A stretch of 39,671 nucleotides of DNA, taken from Corynebacterium sp. HMSC036D02. GTDB taxonomy: Bacteria > Actinomycetota > Actinomycetes > Mycobacteriales > Mycobacteriaceae. Positions within the stretch are counted from its first letter, which is position 1; every line of letters starts with the position of its first letter. Location of the stretch: positions 1-39,671 of the forward strand of contig NZ_KV827663.1 of NCBI RefSeq assembly GCF_001836165.1, read 5' to 3'. Both the position numbers and the translations under genes were made by a program. The notes beneath the pieces were generated by a model. The model was not told the origin of the DNA and ran no database searches. It worked only from the letters and a program-made list of their open reading frames with translations. This document shows positions 16,926-26,109 of the stretch, piece after piece.

Positions 16926-18546
16926 TGAACCGCAGAATCCGGACCTGAATCCGGAGCAGCAGCCGGAAGATTTTGAGACGGAATTCCACTACCCAGTAGG
17001 CAAACTCGAGGAAGAGGTCGTGCGCGATCCGCACGGCGGCTGGGCGCCGAAGGATTTCGATTCTGCGGACTTCGACTATGAGTTTGACGAGTCAGAATTC
17101 GACGACTCGGAATTCGGCGAGGCTGATTTCGGTGACGAAGAAGAACCGGCCGAAGGTGATGCCCCGCTGAGCGAGGAGGAATGGGAAGCTCTATCCCATG
17201 CCTTTGGAGTAGGTGAGGAGCACACGGAGGAAAACCTCTGCACGGTGGCCGTGGTGGGCCGGCCGAACGTGGGTAAGTCTTCCCTCGTTAACCGCTTCCT
17301 TGGCCGGCGTGAAGCAGTGGTGGAGGACCATCCTGGTGTGACCCGTGACCGTGTGTCCTACGTGGCGGACTGGAACGGCCAGCGCTTCTTCGTTCAGGAC
17401 ACCGGTGGCTGGGATCCAAACGTCAAGGGCATCCACGCCGCCATCGCACGTCAGGCAGAACAGGCCATGGAGACTGCCGACGTCATTGTGTTCGTGGTGG
17501 ACACCAAGGTAGGCATCACGGAAACCGATGCTGTGATGGCTCGAAAGCTGCAGCGCTCTGAGGTGCCCGTCATCCTCGTCTCGAACAAGTTTGATTCGGA
17601 GACGATGTACGCAGATATGGCCGAGTTCTACGCGCTGGGCTTGGGGGATCCGTGGCCGGTATCCGCCCAGCACGGCCGGGGCGGCGCCGACGTCTTGGAT
17701 GAGATTCTGCGCTTGTTTCCCGAGGAACCGCGCCATTCTTCGATTACCTCCGGGCCCCGCCGCGTAGCGCTGGTGGGCAAGCCAAACGTGGGAAAGTCCT
17801 CGCTTCTGAATAAGCTGACGGCGGAGGAGCGCTCCGTCGTGGACAATGCTGCCGGTACGACTGTCGACCCAGTCGACTCCTTGGTGCAGCTGGATCAGCG
17901 GCTATGGAAGTTCATCGACACTGCGGGCCTACGCAAGAAGGTTAAGAACGCGCAGGGCCACGAGTACTACGCTTCCCTGCGCACGCGCGGCGTGATCGAT
18001 GCGGCCGAGGTGTGCATCATGCTCATCGATGCCTCCCAGGAAGTCTCTGAGCAAGATCAGCGCGTCCTTAACATGATTTTGGAAGCCGGTAAGGCTCTGG
18101 TCATCGCCTTCAATAAGTGGGACCTCGTGGATGAGGATCGCCGCTACTACTTGGACCGCGAGATCGATGAGAACCTGCGGCACCTGCCGTGGGTGACCCG
18201 CGTGAATATCTCTGCCGAGACCGGCCGCGCCCTGCAGAAACTAGAGCCCGCCATGATTGAGGCTCTCGAGAGCTGGGATCAGCGCGTGTCTACTGGTCAG
18301 CTCAACAACTGGATGCGCGAGGCAATTGCCGCGAACCCACCGCCGATGAACAACAACCGTCTGCCGCGCGTGCTGTTCGCTACCCAGGCTTCGACACAGC
18401 CGCCGACCATCGTGCTGTTTACTACCGGCTTTTTGGATGCGGGTTATCGCCGCTATTTGGAGCGCAAGTTCCGCGAGCGCTTCGGTTTCCACGGCTCGCC
18501 GGTGCGCATCGCAGTGCGCGTACGCGAGCGCCGTCAACGCCGCTAG
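16918..18546 (+). CDS. der: ribosome-assembly GTPase Der (EngA) with acidic N-terminal extension
   Basis: Der has two GTPase domains and a KH-like domain and is needed for 50S subunit maturation. The 542-residue product shows G1 motifs GRPNVGKSS (about 114) and GKPNVGKSS (about 286), DTGGWD and DTAGLR G3 motifs, and NKFD/NKWD G4 motifs. It has the [18 protein letters not shown] region and a basic tail. Before the first G domain lie about 108 extra residues, strongly acidic, with repeated D/E-F units (about 46-72). Such extensions are usual in actinobacterial Der. An AAGGAGG ribosome site lies inside the end of cmk. The stop is two bases from the convergent regulator gene. Confidence 0.95.
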   Translation: MTNEPQNPDLNPEQQPEDFETEFHYPVGKLEEEVVRDPHGGWAPKDFDSADFDYEFDESEFDDSEFGEADFGDEEEPAEGDAPLSEEEWEALSHAFGVGEEHTEENLCTVAVVGRPNVGKSSLVNRFLGRREAVVEDHPGVTRDRVSYVADWNGQRFFVQDTGGWDPNVKGIHAAIARQAEQAMETADVIVFVVDTKVGITETDAVMARKLQRSEVPVILVSNKFDSETMYADMAEFYALGLGDPWPVSAQHGRGGADVLDEILRLFPEEPRHSSITSGPRRVALVGKPNVGKSSLLNKLTAEERSVVDNAAGTTVDPVDSLVQLDQRLWKFIDTAGLRKKVKNAQGHEYYASLRTRGVIDAAEVCIMLIDASQEVSEQDQRVLNMILEAGKALVIAFNKWDLVDEDRRYYLDREIDENLRHLPWVTRVNISAETGRALQKLEPAMIEALESWDQRVSTGQLNNWMREAIAANPPPMNNNRLPRVLFATQASTQPPTIVLFTTGFLDAGYRRYLERKFRERFGFHGSPVRIAVRVRERRQRR

Positions 18547-18548
18547 CA

Positions 18549-19157
18549 TTAGATCCACCCGTTTGCTTCGGCCCGCCGTGCGGCCTCGAAGCGGTTTCCC
18601 GCTCGTGTCTTCGCCATGATGGCGGAGACATGGTTGCGCACTGTTCCGCCGCTGAGGTGAAGCTGTGAAGCGATATCAGCGGAACCGAGCCCACGGACGA
18701 GCAGGCGGCATACCTCTATTTCTCGTTCGCTCAGAGGGTTGTCGGGGGCAAAAAGAATGTCCTGAGCAAGCTGCGGGTCGATCACACGCAAACCCGAATG
18801 GACGCGGCGGATGGCGTCCGCGAGTTCGTCGGGAGGAGTGTCCTTGACCAGAAAACCGTCGACACCCGCCTGTAGCGCGCGCTTGACGTAGCCAGAACGC
18901 CCAAATGTGGTGACGATGAGGCTACGGCAGCCAGTATCTGCGATAGTGTGTGCCGCATCGATGCCATTCATGCCAGGCATTTCGATGTCCAGTAGCGCCA
19001 CGTCAACGCTGTGCTGAGCGACGAGCCCGGAGACCTCAGTCCCTGAGGAACAGTCTGCAACGACATCAATGTCCGGTTCAGCATTGAGCAGTGCGGTAAG
19101 CGCTCCGCGGACTAAAGATTGATCTTCGGCAATGAGCACTCGGATGGGAGTCGTCAT
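18549..19157 (-). CDS. NarL/LuxR-type response regulator
   Basis: The 202-residue product has a receiver domain (1-120) with acidic pocket Glu11-Asp12, phospho-acceptor Asp57 (VALLDIEMPGMNG), Thr at about 84 and Lys105 (FLVKD). A LuxR-type helix-turn-helix follows (about 135-200, LSEREIEVCRLLVRGLGSADIA ... TVRNHVSAIMAK). It matches the DesR/LiaR-like class that pairs with DesK-type kinases, and its start overlaps the kinase stop by four bases. It is the last gene of the minus-strand ABC-TCS unit and probably controls that unit. The gap to der is only two bases, with no terminator seen between. Confidence 0.92.
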   Translation of the reverse strand: MTTPIRVLIAEDQSLVRGALTALLNAEPDIDVVADCSSGTEVSGLVAQHSVDVALLDIEMPGMNGIDAAHTIADTGCRSLIVTTFGRSGYVKRALQAGVDGFLVKDTPPDELADAIRRVHSGLRVIDPQLAQDILFAPDNPLSEREIEVCRLLVRGLGSADIASQLHLSGGTVRNHVSAIMAKTRAGNRFEAARRAEANGWI

Positions 19158-20269
19158 GATTGATGGGGATCCTTTATGTCAGGGGCGCCTTGAAGAGTCA
19201 GGAGGACCGTGGTTAAGCCATCGGCACGCCGGACTATAACGTCACCGCCCGCGTCTGCCGCGCGGCGTCGAAGACCGGCGAGGCCCGTGAGCCCGGCGGC
19301 AAGCGCGTGCGTAGCGTCTTCCGTGAAGCCGCGGCCGTTGTCCGTCACCTGAAGGGAGCTCTCGGTGAGGTTCACCCAGCACTCTGAAGCGCCGGAATGC
19401 CGCACCACGTTGGTGGTGAGTTCTCGCAATGCCCACGAGAAAAGTTCCTCATGTGACTTGGGCTGCGAAAGGGGATCAGGAAGGTGGGTTTTGATTTCGG
19501 CGGTTTCAAGGATTCGGCGCGCAGCTTGGAGCTCGCCGGTAAAGGTGGGGTTCTTCATGCGCGTTACTGTCGAACGGACCTCGGCAAGGGACATCCGTGA
19601 GAGAGCGCTAATCTCCTCGAGCTCGGCAGCCGCTTGAGACGGGTCGCGGTCGATGAAGCGGCGGGCTACTTCAGATTTGAGGTTGATTGCCGTGAGAGTA
19701 TGACCGAGGAGATCATGGATATCGGAGGCGATATCCTCGCGCTGTTGGGCTAATTCCAAGTCGTGGCGCAAGGCGGTTTCTATATCTTCGCGTTGGGACA
19801 ATGTGCCAAGCATCAAGATGAGCAGCGGCCAGCCGAAAAGGATCAATGCGAATTCGATAAAGCGCTGTTCCGCATAGAGCCAGAGAGGGATACTCAGTAC
19901 GATTCCGGTCAGCGCAATGATGGTGGTTGCTGTCTTCAGCGGTTGCGTGAAGGATACTAAGGCCCCAAGGTATGGCACGAAGACCACGGCCCAGACACCG
20001 TGCGAGGGGATGGCAGCAAGCGCGAGGAGTGCGAGGATAAGCCACCAGGTGGTCACGCGACGCCGGTAGGACCACCCTTGTGGGTAGAAGTGCAGCGTAC
20101 CGAAAGCAAGAGTGTAGGCCACGCAGAAGACGGCGGTGATTGCTATTGCCCAGATACGTTGGGCGGCGGAATGAGTGGGCTGGAAAAGGACTTGCACTAG
20201 TACTGGCAGGAGAAATACCAGCCACACCGCGGCAAAAGCAGCGTCGCGGGATTTGAAGCTGAGCATCAT
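19154..20269 (-). CDS. DesK/HisKA_3-type sensor histidine kinase
   Basis: From ATG 20269 the product has 371 residues. About six hydrophobic segments fill residues 10-155, with almost no extracellular loop, so sensing is probably within the membrane. Then come the HisKA_3 dimerisation helix with phospho-acceptor His at about 185 (SDIHDLLGHTLTAI) and the HATPase domain (RELTTNVVRHSG, VTDNGRGF, GLTGLAGLRRRA). The open frame extends 20 codons upstream to 20329, but ATG 20269 overlaps the permease stop (ATGA) and is the natural start. Small-loop kinases beside an ABC exporter usually monitor envelope or drug stress; the ligand is unknown. Confidence 0.9.
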   Translation of the reverse strand: MMLSFKSRDAAFAAVWLVFLLPVLVQVLFQPTHSAAQRIWAIAITAVFCVAYTLAFGTLHFYPQGWSYRRRVTTWWLILALLALAAIPSHGVWAVVFVPYLGALVSFTQPLKTATTIIALTGIVLSIPLWLYAEQRFIEFALILFGWPLLILMLGTLSQREDIETALRHDLELAQQREDIASDIHDLLGHTLTAINLKSEVARRFIDRDPSQAAAELEEISALSRMSLAEVRSTVTRMKNPTFTGELQAARRILETAEIKTHLPDPLSQPKSHEELFSWALRELTTNVVRHSGASECWVNLTESSLQVTDNGRGFTEDATHALAAGLTGLAGLRRRAADAGGDVIVRRADGLTTVLLTLQGAPDIKDPHQS

Positions 20270-21060
20270 GCTCGGTTCCTGTCGCGCTTGTGAAGAAGCA
20301 CGCACGCCCCGACGAAAACCACTATCCATACCGCGATATTAACCCATGCGTACCAGAGAGGATCTTCGATAAAGAGCTGCTGGCCGTTGATCATCTGAGC
20401 ACCTTCTGAGAGCGGCCAGCGCGCAAGAGCCTGCGCGCCGTACATGGGGGTGAAGCGTCCAATCCCAAGGAGAGATTCTTTGAGCGGCATGAAGACATTT
20501 CCTGCAAACGCGAGGATAACGATGCTGGACGAGGCAATGGACACCGTGTTTTCCGAGGGAATGAGCATGGCGCAGGCCATGCCATAAAAGCCGAAGGGGA
20601 TGGCACAGACGACGGTGGAGAGAAAAGCCAGTGACCACTGATCCGGCTGCATGTTGGCTTTGGTGAGCGCTCCGGTTATGAAGACAGCGGCGATGGGCAA
20701 GATGGCGCGGACCGCGATATTGAGGAAGTGAGCAATGCCTAGCTGCCAGGGGCGTAGGGGAGTAAGCGCTAATTGCCGTCCCCACCCGGCGCGATTTTCT
20801 GCGACCATTGAGCCGGCTGCGCCGACAGCGCCTGTGGCGCCGGCATAGAGCGCCATGCCGATCATGACCATGGCGGCAACGTTTCCGCCGTTGAACTCAA
20901 CGTCGCCATATTCTTGCATCGCGCCGAAGAGAATGTAGAAGATGATCGGTAGCCCAATACTAAAGAAGAGCGTTGGTAGGTCGCGGCGCAATCGCTTGAG
21001 GTCGTGACCGGCGTACCGTAGCGTGGCGGCAAGGTTGGGTGATGCCATGCGTGTGCTCAT
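20266..21060 (-). CDS. ABC-2 type transporter permease
   Basis: The 264-residue product has about six membrane helices: LFFSIGLPIIFYILFG, AAMVMIGMALYAGATGAVGAAG, ILPIAAVFITG, FLSTVVCAIPFGFYGMACAM, IASSSIVILAFAGNVFMPL and VNIAVWIVVFVGACVLL. It follows the ABC-2 (DrrB/YadH-like) export pattern. N-terminal LRYAGHDLKRLRRDLPTL is typical of the cytoplasmic lead-in helix. It starts 13 bases after the end of the ATPase frame and would form the membrane part of a two-component exporter with it. Substrate unknown. Confidence 0.9.
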   Translation of the reverse strand: MSTRMASPNLAATLRYAGHDLKRLRRDLPTLFFSIGLPIIFYILFGAMQEYGDVEFNGGNVAAMVMIGMALYAGATGAVGAAGSMVAENRAGWGRQLALTPLRPWQLGIAHFLNIAVRAILPIAAVFITGALTKANMQPDQWSLAFLSTVVCAIPFGFYGMACAMLIPSENTVSIASSSIVILAFAGNVFMPLKESLLGIGRFTPMYGAQALARWPLSEGAQMINGQQLFIEDPLWYAWVNIAVWIVVFVGACVLLHKRDRNRA

Positions 21061-21073
21061 GGTGGTTGTCTCC

Positions 21074-22011
21074 TTAAAGATTGGCGGTAGTCGGGGATGC
21101 GTTGGAAAGCTCCAAGAAGGAATCCTCCAAGCTATGGCCAGCGATGGTGATATCGCGAGCTGCAGTTTTAGTGAGCAGGAAGCGGGCCACAGCGTCAGAG
21201 TCCCGTGTAGTGATGGTGAGGCCAGTTTTGGTGCGTTCTAGGCGGACAACTCCCGGAAGATCAGCACTCAAGAGGGAATCAGGCAGCCCATCGGGAAAGG
21301 TGGCGCGAATAATCCGGGTGGAGTTAGATTTGCGGATCTCCTCCGTGGAGCCGTCGGCTTGAACCTCGCCCTTGTTGAGCATGACGATGCGCTGGGCAAA
21401 AGAATCTGCTTCCTCAAGGTAATGAGTAGTAAGGACGATGGTCCGGCCGGATTCAGCCTCGTGGTGCATGCCTCCCAGAAGTGACGCCGAGCCGCGGCAT
21501 CCATGCCGGCCGTGGGTTCGTCGAGAAGCAACAGCTCCGGATCCCCCAACAGCGCTAAGCCGAACCGCACACGCTGTTGCTCGCCGCCGGAGCATTTCCC
21601 CACCCGGCGCGAGAGAATATCGCCTAAGTTCGCGCGCTCAATAATGTCCTTTAATGGGCGGTGGGATGGGAAAGCCGCGCCAAGGAGCTCGAGGGTTTCC
21701 TTCACCGTGATATCTGGGAGTAAGCCGCCGGATTGCATGACCGCGCCGATGCGTCCAGTCTTCGCTGCTTCTTGTGGTGAGGTGCCGAGCACGCTGATAG
21801 TGCCCGAGGTTGGGTTCGTGAGCCCAAGGATGAGGTCGATGAGTGTGGTCTTGCCAGCGCCATTCGTGCCCAGCAGGCCAACGATTTCACCCCGGTGAAT
21901 GGTGAGGGAGACGTCGTGAAGCGCCTGCACAGAAGCGCGGGAGGATGCGTTGAAAATCTTGCTGACGCCGTCGACGTCAATTACCGGTGGGAGTGTGCGT
22001 GGTGTGCTCAT
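21074..22011 (-). pseudogene. ABC transporter ATP-binding protein, interrupted by a one-base frameshift
   Basis: The first frame (22011 downward) gives Walker A LLGTNGAGKTTL, the Q-loop (MQSGG), the signature CSGGEQQRV and Walker B LLLLDEPTAGMD, and ends normal similarity at RRHFWEA. The protein then resumes in another frame with MHHEAESGRTIVLTTHYLEE, which carries the H-loop, and runs to a stop at 21074-21076. Joining the two at about 21469-21470 would need one added base and gives 312 residues, a normal DrrA-like length. As read, the first frame continues into unrelated sequence and stops at 21268 (247 residues), losing the switch histidine. It is either a genuine inactivating deletion or a sequencing error; the downstream part shows no further decay. 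Confidence 0.9.
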
Positions 22012-22068
22012 ATCTTCACGCTAGGTTCGGGAAGTAATCGCAGCGTAGACGTGGTGTCACCACTCAGG

Positions 22069-22084
22069 CATGACAGATGTCATG
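22069..22084. promoter_or_regulatory. perfect palindrome upstream of the ABC-TCS operon, candidate regulator site
   Basis: CATGACA-GA-TGTCATG is a 7+2+7 perfect inverted repeat. It lies 58 bases before the ATPase start (22011, minus strand) and 18 bases beyond the end of the methyltransferase gene. A possible -10 on the minus strand (TACGCT, about 22041-22046) would place it upstream of the promoter, where activators bind. NarL-type regulators of DesK-class kinases bind short palindromes of this size. The assignment to the regulator at 18549 is inference. Confidence 0.5.
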
Positions 22085-22101
22085 GTGAGGCAGGCCAGGG
22101 T

Positions 22102-22944
22102 CTACTCACCATCGCGGGCCAACACGAATGCATCCGTACGGTACGGGATTCGAAGAACTTGCCCAGGGCGAAAGCCCATGTGTTCGTAGAGATACCAGTT
22201 GAGGTTATACGTCATGCGTTCATGGATTTTCTTGCCATTGCGAAGCCAATAGGAGCGGGTATGCATGAGTGAATGCAGATCTTCGGGGCTCAACTCGTGC
22301 TCCCACGTTAAGCGCAGCTCGTCACGGAGTGTCCACGGATCGCTAAAGCCGGGGTAGAAGCCGGGACGGTGGACATCTCCTGAATGCATGATTCGAGAGA
22401 GCCGGAGGATCCAAGGGTCAGCGTTGACGTCCATCGTATTCCATACCAAAAGTACCTTTCCTCCTGGGCGGAGCACTCGGTCAAATTCCGCACAAGCTCG
22501 CTTCACATCAACCCAGTGCCAAGTTTGCGCGCAGGCGATGGCGTCGAGACAGGAAGAGCGCACAGCCATGTCCTCAGCCGTTGCACGCCAGCACGGAATC
22601 CCAAGTCGAGACAGCACACGCGTCATGTCATGGGAGGGGTCACTGGCGTAGACAACGGGATTGCTCAATGACTCGGTCAGTTTGCCAGTGCCTGCACCAA
22701 CGTCGAGGACTGTGTGCGCCGAGGCGATGAGCTGCGATACTTCCGGTGGATATCCCGGACGCACGTCATGGTAGGCATCGGCCCCTTGGTTGAAAGCATG
22801 GGCAGAAGCCACCCGCTGCTCAGCAGTGCTGAAATTGGGAGACTCCTTCCCGGATGCCCGGCGGTAGCTGGGATAGTGCTCGGGCAACGGGTAGGAAGAT
22901 GGCGTGCCCAGGGAATCTGTTGGGTCGGAAGGCAATGAGCTCAT
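22102..22944 (-). CDS. class I SAM-dependent methyltransferase
   Basis: The 280-residue product has a variable proline/serine-rich leader of about 60 residues. The Rossmann-fold methyltransferase core follows: motif I HTVLDVGAGTGKLTESL, acidic end of strand 2 YASDPSHDM, motif DAIACAQTWHWVD and motif VLRPGGKVLLVWNTMD. This is the UbiE/Coq5-like Methyltransf_11 pattern. The last third (about 170-280) contains WTLRDELRLTWEHELSPEDL and probably forms the substrate lid. The substrate cannot be inferred. It is separate from the ABC operon, reading in the same direction, and divergent from the lipoprotein gene. Confidence 0.85.
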   Translation of the reverse strand: MSSLPSDPTDSLGTPSSYPLPEHYPSYRRASGKESPNFSTAEQRVASAHAFNQGADAYHDVRPGYPPEVSQLIASAHTVLDVGAGTGKLTESLSNPVVYASDPSHDMTRVLSRLGIPCWRATAEDMAVRSSCLDAIACAQTWHWVDVKRACAEFDRVLRPGGKVLLVWNTMDVNADPWILRLSRIMHSGDVHRPGFYPGFSDPWTLRDELRLTWEHELSPEDLHSLMHTRSYWLRNGKKIHERMTYNLNWYLYEHMGFRPGQVLRIPYRTDAFVLARDGE

Positions 22945-23048
22945 GATGTTCTCAAACTTACCGCGACGCTGCAGGTTCGTGGATGTTGGTGGGATGTTTT
23001 AAGGTGGACGAGGATATTTTTCCGACGATGAACGTGGCGAGGGGAAAG

Positions 23049-24038
23049 ATGGGCCAAGATTCCGCAGCGCGGCTGCGCCGGTTGCGCGCGCTCGCTGGGG
23101 CTGTCGCCGTCGCGGCAAGTGTCATGGCATTGGCGTCGTGCAGCTCGGCTGAAGAGGAAGCGCCTACGTCAACCTCCCCAGCAGAGTGGACAAATGATCT
23201 CGGTATCCCACTAGCTCCCATGCTGGTCGGCCCGGAGCCTGGACACACGAAGAAAGTTCGGTTGGCCTCTGGGCGGAGCTTCCTCCTCCATGTGCCTGAA
23301 AACTACACGCCTGAACGTTCTTGGCCGGTGCTGCTATCTTTCCACGGGTATACAGATTCCCCTGAGAATATGGAGCAGTACACCCAGTTCAATGCTGCTC
23401 ACGCCATCGTTGCTTATCCAGCGGGGGAGAAGGCCGCGTGGGCGCCAGCCCCCTACGCTGCTACTAGCGCGGAAGAAGACCTAGAATTCGTTCGCACCCT
23501 CGTGGACAGTCTGCGCTCTACTTATGAGGTGGACGATAACGCCATCTATGCTGCGGGTCTGTCCAACGGCGGCGGATTCGCAGCCTTCTTGGCCTGCCGC
23601 ATGCCGGGTACTTTTCGTTCTGTAGCGACCGTGTCGGCGGCATACTACGAAGGCATCCATACAGATTGTTCAGATAAACCTGTCGGCCGTTTGGATATCC
23701 ACGGTACGAAGGATCCCGTGGTTAATTACGAGGGCGGAGTGCGTCACGATACCGCCTATTCTTCAGTATCAGAGGTGCTTGGGCAGGATCAGCGGCGCAA
23801 TAAGTGTCGCGGCGACGTCGACTCTGTGCGCCTGACAAACGGTGCCACTAGAGAGACCTGGACTGCCTGCGAAGCACCGCTGCAGCATATCCGCATTGAA
23901 GGCGGCTCTCACGTATGGCCAGGCGGTAACAACGATACGAAAATCGAGGTCGGGCAAGGATTTGCTACTGATGCGGTACTGGATTTCTTTGGCATCCCTG
24001 GGCGCCCAGAAGGCACTGAAGAGCACGGAGTGGCCTAG
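23049..24038 (+). CDS. secreted lipoprotein esterase of the PHB-depolymerase/LpqC family
   Basis: From ATG 23049 the product has 329 residues. A signal peptide ends in the lipobox LASC, so it is probably a lipid-anchored exported enzyme. The alpha/beta hydrolase core shows SFHGYTDSPENMEQYT, the nucleophile motif GLSNGGGFAAFLACRMP, a likely acid in DIHGTKDPVVNYEGG and the catalytic histidine in GGSHVWPGG. This order is that of the esterase_phb family, which includes mycobacterial LpqC and feruloyl esterases. The open frame extends to 22983, but GAGGGGAAAG sits just before ATG 23049; ATG 23028 is a second choice. The end faces the methylase gene convergently. Confidence 0.88.
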   Translation: MGQDSAARLRRLRALAGAVAVAASVMALASCSSAEEEAPTSTSPAEWTNDLGIPLAPMLVGPEPGHTKKVRLASGRSFLLHVPENYTPERSWPVLLSFHGYTDSPENMEQYTQFNAAHAIVAYPAGEKAAWAPAPYAATSAEEDLEFVRTLVDSLRSTYEVDDNAIYAAGLSNGGGFAAFLACRMPGTFRSVATVSAAYYEGIHTDCSDKPVGRLDIHGTKDPVVNYEGGVRHDTAYSSVSEVLGQDQRRNKCRGDVDSVRLTNGATRETWTACEAPLQHIRIEGGSHVWPGGNNDTKIEVGQGFATDAVLDFFGIPGRPEGTEEHGVA

Positions 24039-24060
24039 AACCACTGATGGACGGATCATT

Positions 24061-25356
24061 CTAGGTCAAGGTGAAGTGATCAAAGGGCACATCGAGTGAG
24101 TGGACCCGCGCGAGACAAATATCCGCAACCGTTTCAAAACCCGCTTGGCGCGCGGCGCTGGATGCCTCTGTGGGTGCAGGTATTTGCACTAGGTGGAAAG
24201 AACGTTGGCCACCGTCTTCGCTGTTGAGCTCAACGACAGCTTGGGCGGTAGTTCCCGAGCCGGCGAAAAAGTCTACGACTACCGCGTCTGGACCGCCGGC
24301 GATTGAGATGAGGTGTTTGATAAGCCGCACTGGTTTCGGGAAATCAAAGACACCCGTGGTGCCAAGCGCCTCCTCGGCATCACGGCGGCCCGTGCGCGTG
24401 ACTCCGAACCGTTCCCCATCCATGATGGAGCGAGGCCGCGCTCCCTTCTTTTCGTAGTTCTTGGTGTAGACAAAACCGCGCCTGAACACCAAATCATCGT
24501 AGTGCTCAGCGACCTTGTCCTTACCCCACCGCCAGCGGGCAACCTCTGATTTACCTTCTGGCTGGTGAGGCCAGTACTCGCGGCCATCGGGGGCGACGAT
24601 GGGGAAGTCCAGACTGGGCAAGTAACCTAGGGTTTTAGAATCCAGCCGGACAAGGGAGTATTTGCCTTTTTCGTCGCTATGGTTGTAGCGGGTCGAGGTC
24701 TGCGCCTCCATATCCACGTTGAATCCGTTGTTCGCTGGGGACTTTGCGTAACACAGGACGTATTCGTGCTCTAATACGGCATACTTCGAGTCATTCTTGC
24801 CGGTGCCACCCTTCTTCCAAATGAGTTGGCCTGCAAAGCAATCCTCCCCAAAAACTTCATTAAGGATCAGTCGAAGATGGGCGCACTCCGATTCGCCGAT
24901 TGACACCAGGATGAAGCCTGTATCAGCAAGAACCTCACGCGCGAGAATCAAGCGCGGCAACATCATGGAAAGCCATTCGGCATGCCATTGACCAAAATGC
25001 TCTGAGCGCATGTCGCGGCGCTGCCGGAAGTTGTCGCGATAGACAAAGACTTTACCAGTGTTATACGGCGGGTCGATGTAGATGACATCCGCGCGTAAAC
25101 CCCGTGCGATAAAATCATTCAGCGCTGCTAGATTATCTGCCACGTTAACGCTGTTGGGGGATGAACCGCGGCCGCTGATGAGCGTTCGTTTGCTTAGAAC
25201 TTCTTCTTTGGCCAGCGCAGCAGCTTGTTCCTTACCCGGCCAGACAAGGCCGAATCCTGATTCCGTCTCTGTAGAAGTGCTCTTCACGGAGGAAGATGAG
25301 ATGTGACGAGAGTGCGGGGCAGGACGAGGAGCTGGGGTGGTATGAGACGAAGACAT
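24061..25356 (-). CDS. beta-class DNA methyltransferase (type III Mod-like), orphan
   Basis: The 431-residue product has the catalytic motif DPPY at about 95-98 (VIYIDPPYNTGKVF) placed before the SAM-binding motif FFAGSGTT (about 364-371). That order defines beta-class N6-adenine or N4-cytosine methylases, including Mod subunits of type III systems. Other family segments are WLSMMLPRLILAREVLADTGF, SIGESECAHLRLILNEVFG and NDSKYAVLEHEYVLCYAKS. It is shorter than most Mod proteins; after ADICLARVHSLD it ends within about 12 residues. The first 30 residues are a low-complexity Ser/Thr/Pro stretch, so the true start may be slightly downstream. No res, restriction endonuclease or second methylase is nearby. 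Confidence 0.88.
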   Translation of the reverse strand: MSSSHTTPAPRPAPHSRHISSSSVKSTSTETESGFGLVWPGKEQAAALAKEEVLSKRTLISGRGSSPNSVNVADNLAALNDFIARGLRADVIYIDPPYNTGKVFVYRDNFRQRRDMRSEHFGQWHAEWLSMMLPRLILAREVLADTGFILVSIGESECAHLRLILNEVFGEDCFAGQLIWKKGGTGKNDSKYAVLEHEYVLCYAKSPANNGFNVDMEAQTSTRYNHSDEKGKYSLVRLDSKTLGYLPSLDFPIVAPDGREYWPHQPEGKSEVARWRWGKDKVAEHYDDLVFRRGFVYTKNYEKKGARPRSIMDGERFGVTRTGRRDAEEALGTTGVFDFPKPVRLIKHLISIAGGPDAVVVDFFAGSGTTAQAVVELNSEDGGQRSFHLVQIPAPTEASSAARQAGFETVADICLARVHSLDVPFDHFTLT

Positions 25357-25840
25357 CGTGGTGGTTGCTGTGATGGTGATAGAGGTTAAGGGCTAACAGG
25401 GCGATTAGGATTAGACGCTCTATATTCGCCTCATGCGACGAAGAGCGAAAAGCGCACATAGAGAATTGTGTACTCAGAGTACAAGCCTTCACAAATGAGA
25501 GGGTGACGGCAAGCGCCAAGTTGTTGAACGAAAAGGGGTAGATGGTGGGGGTGGGGCAACGATTCCTTTCTTAACTTTCTCAGAGTGCAAGATTTCGCAT
25601 AGGCATTGTGCTGTTGACGGCGTCAATCAATAACTTTTGTGGCGAAGAGTCTGGGGCGTCGGTACGGTGGGGTGACATGCTGGCGTGCAGGCCGAGTGTA
25701 GCGACCATAGTGCATTTGTTCGCCGCGTTGGGAGTTGAGGAAAGCTACGTACGATAGCAGGAATCACTCGGACGTAGAGGTATTCGGCTGTTGTTGGCCA
25801 GCACTGTTAGAAATAGTGATCCAACGAAAGGACCGTAGAA
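25357..25840. other. gene-free region before the MT0933-like gene, with one candidate promoter
   Basis: No credible coding frame was found. A possible sigma-A promoter for the + strand is TTGGGA at 25728-25733 and TACGAT at 25750-25755, with a 16-base spacer. The rest, including the T- and G-rich tract near 25540-25560, shows no element I can name. Confidence 0.4.
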
Positions 25841-26047
25841 ATGGGTATTTTTGACAAAGCAAAGGACGCGCTGAACACCGATAAGGGTGAGCAGATTTCG
25901 GATAGCGCACTGGACAAGGGTGCAGAACTGGCTAAGGGAAAGCTGGGCGAGGATAAGGCAGATAAGATTGACTCTGCGCGTGACCAGCTTGATGAGCGCA
26001 TCGGCAACCAGGGTGCTGAGGCCCCCAAGGGTGATGAGCAGAAGTAA
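25841..26047 (+). CDS. small charged protein, MT0933-type antitoxin / CsbD-like
   Basis: The 68-residue product begins MGIFDKAKDAL and consists of Lys/Asp/Glu-rich helical repeats (SALDKGAELAKGKLGEDKAD, DSARDQLDERIG). The N-terminus and repeats resemble the MT0933 (Rv0909) antitoxin family more than classical CsbD. Such proteins are often found alone and may be general stress proteins; no toxin gene flanks it here. AAAGGA lies upstream of ATG 25841, and a hairpin at 26110-26134 follows, so it is probably a single-gene transcript. Confidence 0.7.
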   Translation: MGIFDKAKDALNTDKGEQISDSALDKGAELAKGKLGEDKADKIDSARDQLDERIGNQGAEAPKGDEQK

Positions 26048-26109
26048 AGCCTTTCCGACTCTCCGGCATGACAGCTTTAGACAGTTGGGCATGCCGTGTA
26101 ACTCAAAAG

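Noticed and set aside
24061..25356. Complete type III restriction-modification system
   Set aside because: Only the methylase is present; neighbours are an esterase lipoprotein and a gene-free stretch, with no helicase-type res subunit.
25232..25519. Minus-strand 95-codon frame before the DNA methylase
   Set aside because: It overlaps the methylase start in another frame, has a His/Ser-rich composition and no ribosome site.
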